A DNA stretch of 64,000 nucleotides from the NCBI GenBank assembly GCA_045596625.1, contig JAZOCU010000044.1:1-64000 (forward strand). Direction: 5' to 3'. This DNA comes from Firm-04 sp045596625. GTDB taxonomy: Bacteria; Bacillota; Clostridia; Oscillospirales; Ruminococcaceae. Of the stretch, positions 61,591 through 64,000 are shown piece after piece. Made by a program: the position numbers and the translations under genes. The notes beneath the pieces are model-generated. The model was not told the DNA's origin. It did no database searches and saw only the letters and a list, made by a program, of their open reading frames with translations. Numbering within the stretch: the stretch's first letter is position 1; every line of letters begins with the position of its first letter.

Positions 61591-61653
61591 CGTATTATAG
61601 GATTTTATGCAAAATTTCATACGGAGTTTTTTGTTAAAATTCTCACAATCGCA

Positions 61654-61682
61654 TTGACAATCGGAGAAAATTGTGATAGTAT
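61654..61682 (+). promoter_or_regulatory. Promoter of the gatCAB operon
   Basis: TTGACA (61654-61659), a 17-base spacer and TAGTAT (61677-61682). Confidence 0.8.
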
Positions 61683-61699
61683 TAAAGGTGTTTTTTTAG

Positions 61700-61729
61700 T
61701 ATCCCATGCATACTTGATACAATGGGATA
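61700..61729 (+). promoter_or_regulatory. Leader hairpin before gatC
   Basis: An 8-bp stem (TATCCCAT with ATGGGATA) encloses 14 bases in the untranslated leader. It is too small and lacks the conserved blocks of a T-box. Its role is unknown. Confidence 0.35.
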
Positions 61730-61768
61730 ACCAGAATCCAAACCTGCTAATTGATAAAGGAGAATGTT

Positions 61769-62050
61769 ATGAATCGTGATGTACTGAGAAGATTGACATT
61801 ACTCAATCAGCTTTCCTTAACGGATGCACAAAAGGAAGAGAACCTTGCTTTTTTTGCACGTCAGGAACAGGCACTTGCCGTATTGAATGCTATTGATACC
61901 GAATCCGTTGAGCGGATGGTACATGTGATGCCGATTCTGACCGTAGTGCGTGAGGATGTGGCAGCACAGCCTTTTTCGCGAGAAGCATTGCAAAGCGGTG
62001 CACCGGATGCCGGCGAAGGCTATTGGCGAGTCCCCCGTGTGGTGGAATGA
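61769..62050 (+). CDS. gatC: Asp/Glu-tRNA amidotransferase subunit C
   Basis: This 93-residue GatC wraps around the GatA-GatB interface and stabilises the complex. The helical N-terminus (RRLTLLNQLSLTDAQKE), VMPILTVVREDV and the tail GEGYWRVPRVVE are typical. AAAGGAGAATGTT lies upstream of the ATG. It is the first gene of the gatC-gatA-gatB order. Confidence 0.92.
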   Translation: MNRDVLRRLTLLNQLSLTDAQKEENLAFFARQEQALAVLNAIDTESVERMVHVMPILTVVREDVAAQPFSREALQSGAPDAGEGYWRVPRVVE

Positions 62051-62074
62051 TTTTTGTTGAGGAGTGTAGTGTAT

Positions 62075-63277
62075 ATGAAATTGTATACATCAAAAGTAGA
62101 AGCTGCTGCCGCACCTGTGGTAGTTGTCGATGATATGATTCTGACCAAATCGATGCCGACTGCTGCCGGCTCCAAGATGCTGGAAGGTTATATGAGCTTG
62201 TTTGACGCTGAGGTAGTCACTCGGTTGACCGCTGCAGGTTATACGATCGGCGGCAAAGCTGCAGTCGGTGAATTTGCCATTGATCTGGTTGGTGAAACGG
62301 CATATGATGGTGCTTGTGTTGCAGATGGAACCCTGCGCAATGCATCGGCAGAAATTGTAAAAGCAGCCGAGGCAAAGGCTGTGGTCGGTCTTGATGTCAA
62401 TGGCTCTGTGCGCCGAGCAGCGGCACAGAATGGTTTGATCAGTGTCAAGCCTACTTATGGTACGGTTTCCCGATATGGAACAGTGCCGGTAGCATGCTCG
62501 GGCGAAACAGTCAGTGTCATGGCAAAAACCGTAGCGGATTGCCGTGAGGTTCTGGATGTAATTGTCGGCCATGACGATAAAGATGGCACCAGTCTTTCCG
62601 AGGAATGCTGTGCAAGCATCAAAACGGGCGGCAGTGCCGATAAGCCTGTAAAGGTTGCTGTGATTCCTGCGTGGGATATTGCAATTGATGCAGATGTAGC
62701 AGCACAGCTTTCTGCCTTTGGCACTATGCTGGAAAAGAATGGGGTTGCAGTTACCACTGTGGATGCCGGTGTACTGAATGCTGCCTCTGCTGCATGGAAT
62801 ATTCTGATGAGCGCCGAGCTTTGCAATAATGTGTCTCGTTATGATGGCATCAAATTTGGCTATCGTACAGAAAACTTTGAAAATATCGATGAATTGTATA
62901 CCAACAGCCGTACCGAAGCATTCGGTGATCTGCTGAAAACTGCGATCTTGTATGGCTCAGATACGCTTTCTACTGAGAATTATATGAAGGTGTATGATAA
63001 AGCATTACGGATCCGTCGTGTGATCGCTGATGCATTTGCGGCACTGTTTGCCGAATACGATGCAGTGCTGATGCCTGCCTGCTCTAAAATTGCCTATACC
63101 GAGGCAGATGTGCAATCGGATCGATATATTTCGTTTGCAGAAAACTGCTATACCGCACCGGCATCGATTACGGGATTGCCTGTTGTTGTTGCAGGTGGTG
63201 TACAGATGATCGGCAAGGCTTTTTCTGAGCCTATGCTGTTTGCAATGGCAGAGTTGTATGAAAAGGAGGGCAAATAA
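62075..63277 (+). CDS. gatA: GatA-like amidase-signature protein with a degenerate active site
   Basis: This 400-residue protein sits where gatA should be and aligns with GatA through TAAGSKMLEG, SVKPTYGTVSRYGTVP and the C-terminal DAVLMPACSKIAYTEAD region. It lacks about 65 N-terminal residues. The catalytic lysine in IKDN is replaced (VVVDDM, D19), and the GGSSGGS loop with the cis-serine is gone, reading LRNASAEI. The nucleophile serine persists as S111 in DVNGSVRR. Normal GatA is about 485 residues. So ammonia release from glutamine is doubtful. The start at 62075 has GAGGAG upstream. It may be a structural subunit or use another ammonia source. Confidence 0.85.
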   Translation: MKLYTSKVEAAAAPVVVVDDMILTKSMPTAAGSKMLEGYMSLFDAEVVTRLTAAGYTIGGKAAVGEFAIDLVGETAYDGACVADGTLRNASAEIVKAAEAKAVVGLDVNGSVRRAAAQNGLISVKPTYGTVSRYGTVPVACSGETVSVMAKTVADCREVLDVIVGHDDKDGTSLSEECCASIKTGGSADKPVKVAVIPAWDIAIDADVAAQLSAFGTMLEKNGVAVTTVDAGVLNAASAAWNILMSAELCNNVSRYDGIKFGYRTENFENIDELYTNSRTEAFGDLLKTAILYGSDTLSTENYMKVYDKALRIRRVIADAFAALFAEYDAVLMPACSKIAYTEADVQSDRYISFAENCYTAPASITGLPVVVAGGVQMIGKAFSEPMLFAMAELYEKEGK

Positions 63278-63279
63278 TC

Positions 63280-64000
63280 ATGCGTTATGAGACGGTCATC
63301 GGTCTGGAAGTACATGTAGAGCTTGCAACCGAATCCAAGATTTTCTGTTCCTGCTCGGCAAAATTCGGCGCAGGGCCGAATGAACACGTATGTCCTGCCT
63401 GCTGCGGTATGCCGGGTATGCTGCCTGTTGTCAATCAGCGTGTTGTTGATCTGGGCATGACAGCCGGTATGATGCTCAATTGTCATATCAATCGTACTAC
63501 GACTTTTGATAAGAAAAGCTATTATTATCCCGATCTGCCCTGTGCCTACCAGACAACACAGTGGTTTGCACCTGTTGCCGTAAATGGCTGTGTTGAAATC
63601 GAGACTTCCAAAGGAAAGAAGAAGGTGCGCATCAAGCAGATCCATATGGAGGAGGATGCCGGTAAGCTGGTGCATGATATTATGCCCGATACCACGCATG
63701 TGGATTTCAACCGAACCAGTGTGCCGTTGATTGAGATTGTCAGTCAGCCGGATCTTTCCGGTGCAGAAGAGGTGATTGCCTATCTGGAGCGGCTGCATTC
63801 TTTGCTGCGTTTTGCTAAGGTATCCGATTGCCGTTGGGAGCAGGGCTCAATGCGCTGCGATGTAAACCTTTCTGTTCGTCCTGAAGGCAGCACGGAGCTT
63901 GGTGTGCGTACCGAAATGAAGAATATGAACTCTCTGACAGCGATTGCCAGAGCGATCGAATATGAAACAGCAAGACATATTGACGCACTGGAAAACGGTA
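63280..64000 (+). CDS. gatB: Asp/Glu-tRNA amidotransferase subunit B, 5' part (cut by window end)
   Basis: The first 240 residues of GatB are visible. The start is RYETVIGLEVHVEL, followed by the zinc-site cysteines in FCSCSAKFG and CPACCGMPG, then YYYPDLPCAYQTTQWF. The kinase-like domain continues with IHMEEDAGKL and DFNRTSVPLIEIV. GatB phosphorylates the misacylated Glu/Asp-tRNA and moves ammonia onto it. AAAGGAGGG lies upstream and the ATG is three bases after gatA's stop. The gene runs off the end of the window. Confidence 0.96.
   Translation, partial: MRYETVIGLEVHVELATESKIFCSCSAKFGAGPNEHVCPACCGMPGMLPVVNQRVVDLGMTAGMMLNCHINRTTTFDKKSYYYPDLPCAYQTTQWFAPVAVNGCVEIETSKGKKKVRIKQIHMEEDAGKLVHDIMPDTTHVDFNRTSVPLIEIVSQPDLSGAEEVIAYLERLHSLLRFAKVSDCRWEQGSMRCDVNLSVRPEGSTELGVRTEMKNMNSLTAIARAIEYETARHIDALENG

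Noticed and set aside
61683..61768. Possible T-box riboswitch in the gatC leader
   Set aside because: The leader is too short and lacks the conserved T-box sequence and antiterminator; only a small hairpin is present.

Overview
The window looks like a chromosomal segment of an anaerobic, cellulosome-forming Firmicute, most likely a Ruminococcus-type bacterium (Oscillospiraceae/Ruminococcaceae). The pointers are four dockerin-bearing carbohydrate enzymes (GH9, GH18, GH43, and a CE3/CE1 bifunctional esterase), a lysozyme carrying a cohesin-like domain and half a dockerin, CotH/lamin-tail surface proteins, an oxygen-defence set typical of strict anaerobes (superoxide reductase, flavodiiron protein, rubredoxin, AhpC/AhpF), a GatCAB operon, a Spo0A-type DNA-binding domain, and strong consensus promoters, nearly all with a 17-bp spacer. 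The species cannot be fixed from the sequence alone.

Layout. 0-5 kb (minus): membrane foldase, DHHW-type protein, GNAT acetyltransferase, rmuC. 5-7 kb: two-gene chromate-type transporter and a PadR repressor. 7-13 kb: a domain-permuted GH3 beta-glucosidase, an isochorismatase-like hydrolase, an RluA-type pseudouridine synthase and a lipoprotein. 13-25.4 kb: a ten-gene, tightly packed operon with one consensus promoter and one strong terminator. It encodes five paralogous cobalamin-binding radical SAM enzymes, a plant-GH3-like acyl-adenylate/amide synthetase, two GNAT-like proteins, a lipoprotein GH3 glycosidase and a nitroreductase. This is the most likely undescribed system here and reads like a biosynthetic pathway. 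25.5-33.6 kb (minus): dockerin GH9, AraC regulator, CotH/lamin-tail lipoprotein, cohesin-lysozyme. 33.8 kb: tRNA-Thr.

34-42 kb: VOC protein, a protein of unknown function, a decayed stretch with two pseudogenes (one a desulfoferrodoxin remnant), ahpC-ahpF, the CE3-CBM-dockerin-CE1 esterase, NUDIX hydrolase. 42.5-47.8 kb: a stand-alone Spo0A C-terminal domain facing a phosphorelay (HPt, LytTR regulator, large hybrid histidine kinase). 48-55 kb: sortase, a frameshifted gene, dockerin GH18, a PD-(D/E)XK-like protein, a Thr-rich wall-anchored protein, ECF sigma factor with a membrane partner. 55.4-58.1 kb: four-helix protein and dockerin GH43. 58.4-61.5 kb: oxygen/NO detoxification operon (ferredoxin, flavodiiron-flavin reductase-rubredoxin fusion, superoxide reductase, rubredoxin). 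61.8-64 kb: gatC, an aberrant gatA lacking key catalytic residues, and the start of gatB (cut by the window end).

How it fits together: secreted plant-polymer enzymes are scattered as single transcription units with their own promoters, surface anchoring is represented by sortase and CotH/cohesin proteins, and two separate redox-stress loci protect an anaerobe. A 145-bp structured repeat occurs twice in opposite orientation (35.8 and 51.8 kb).
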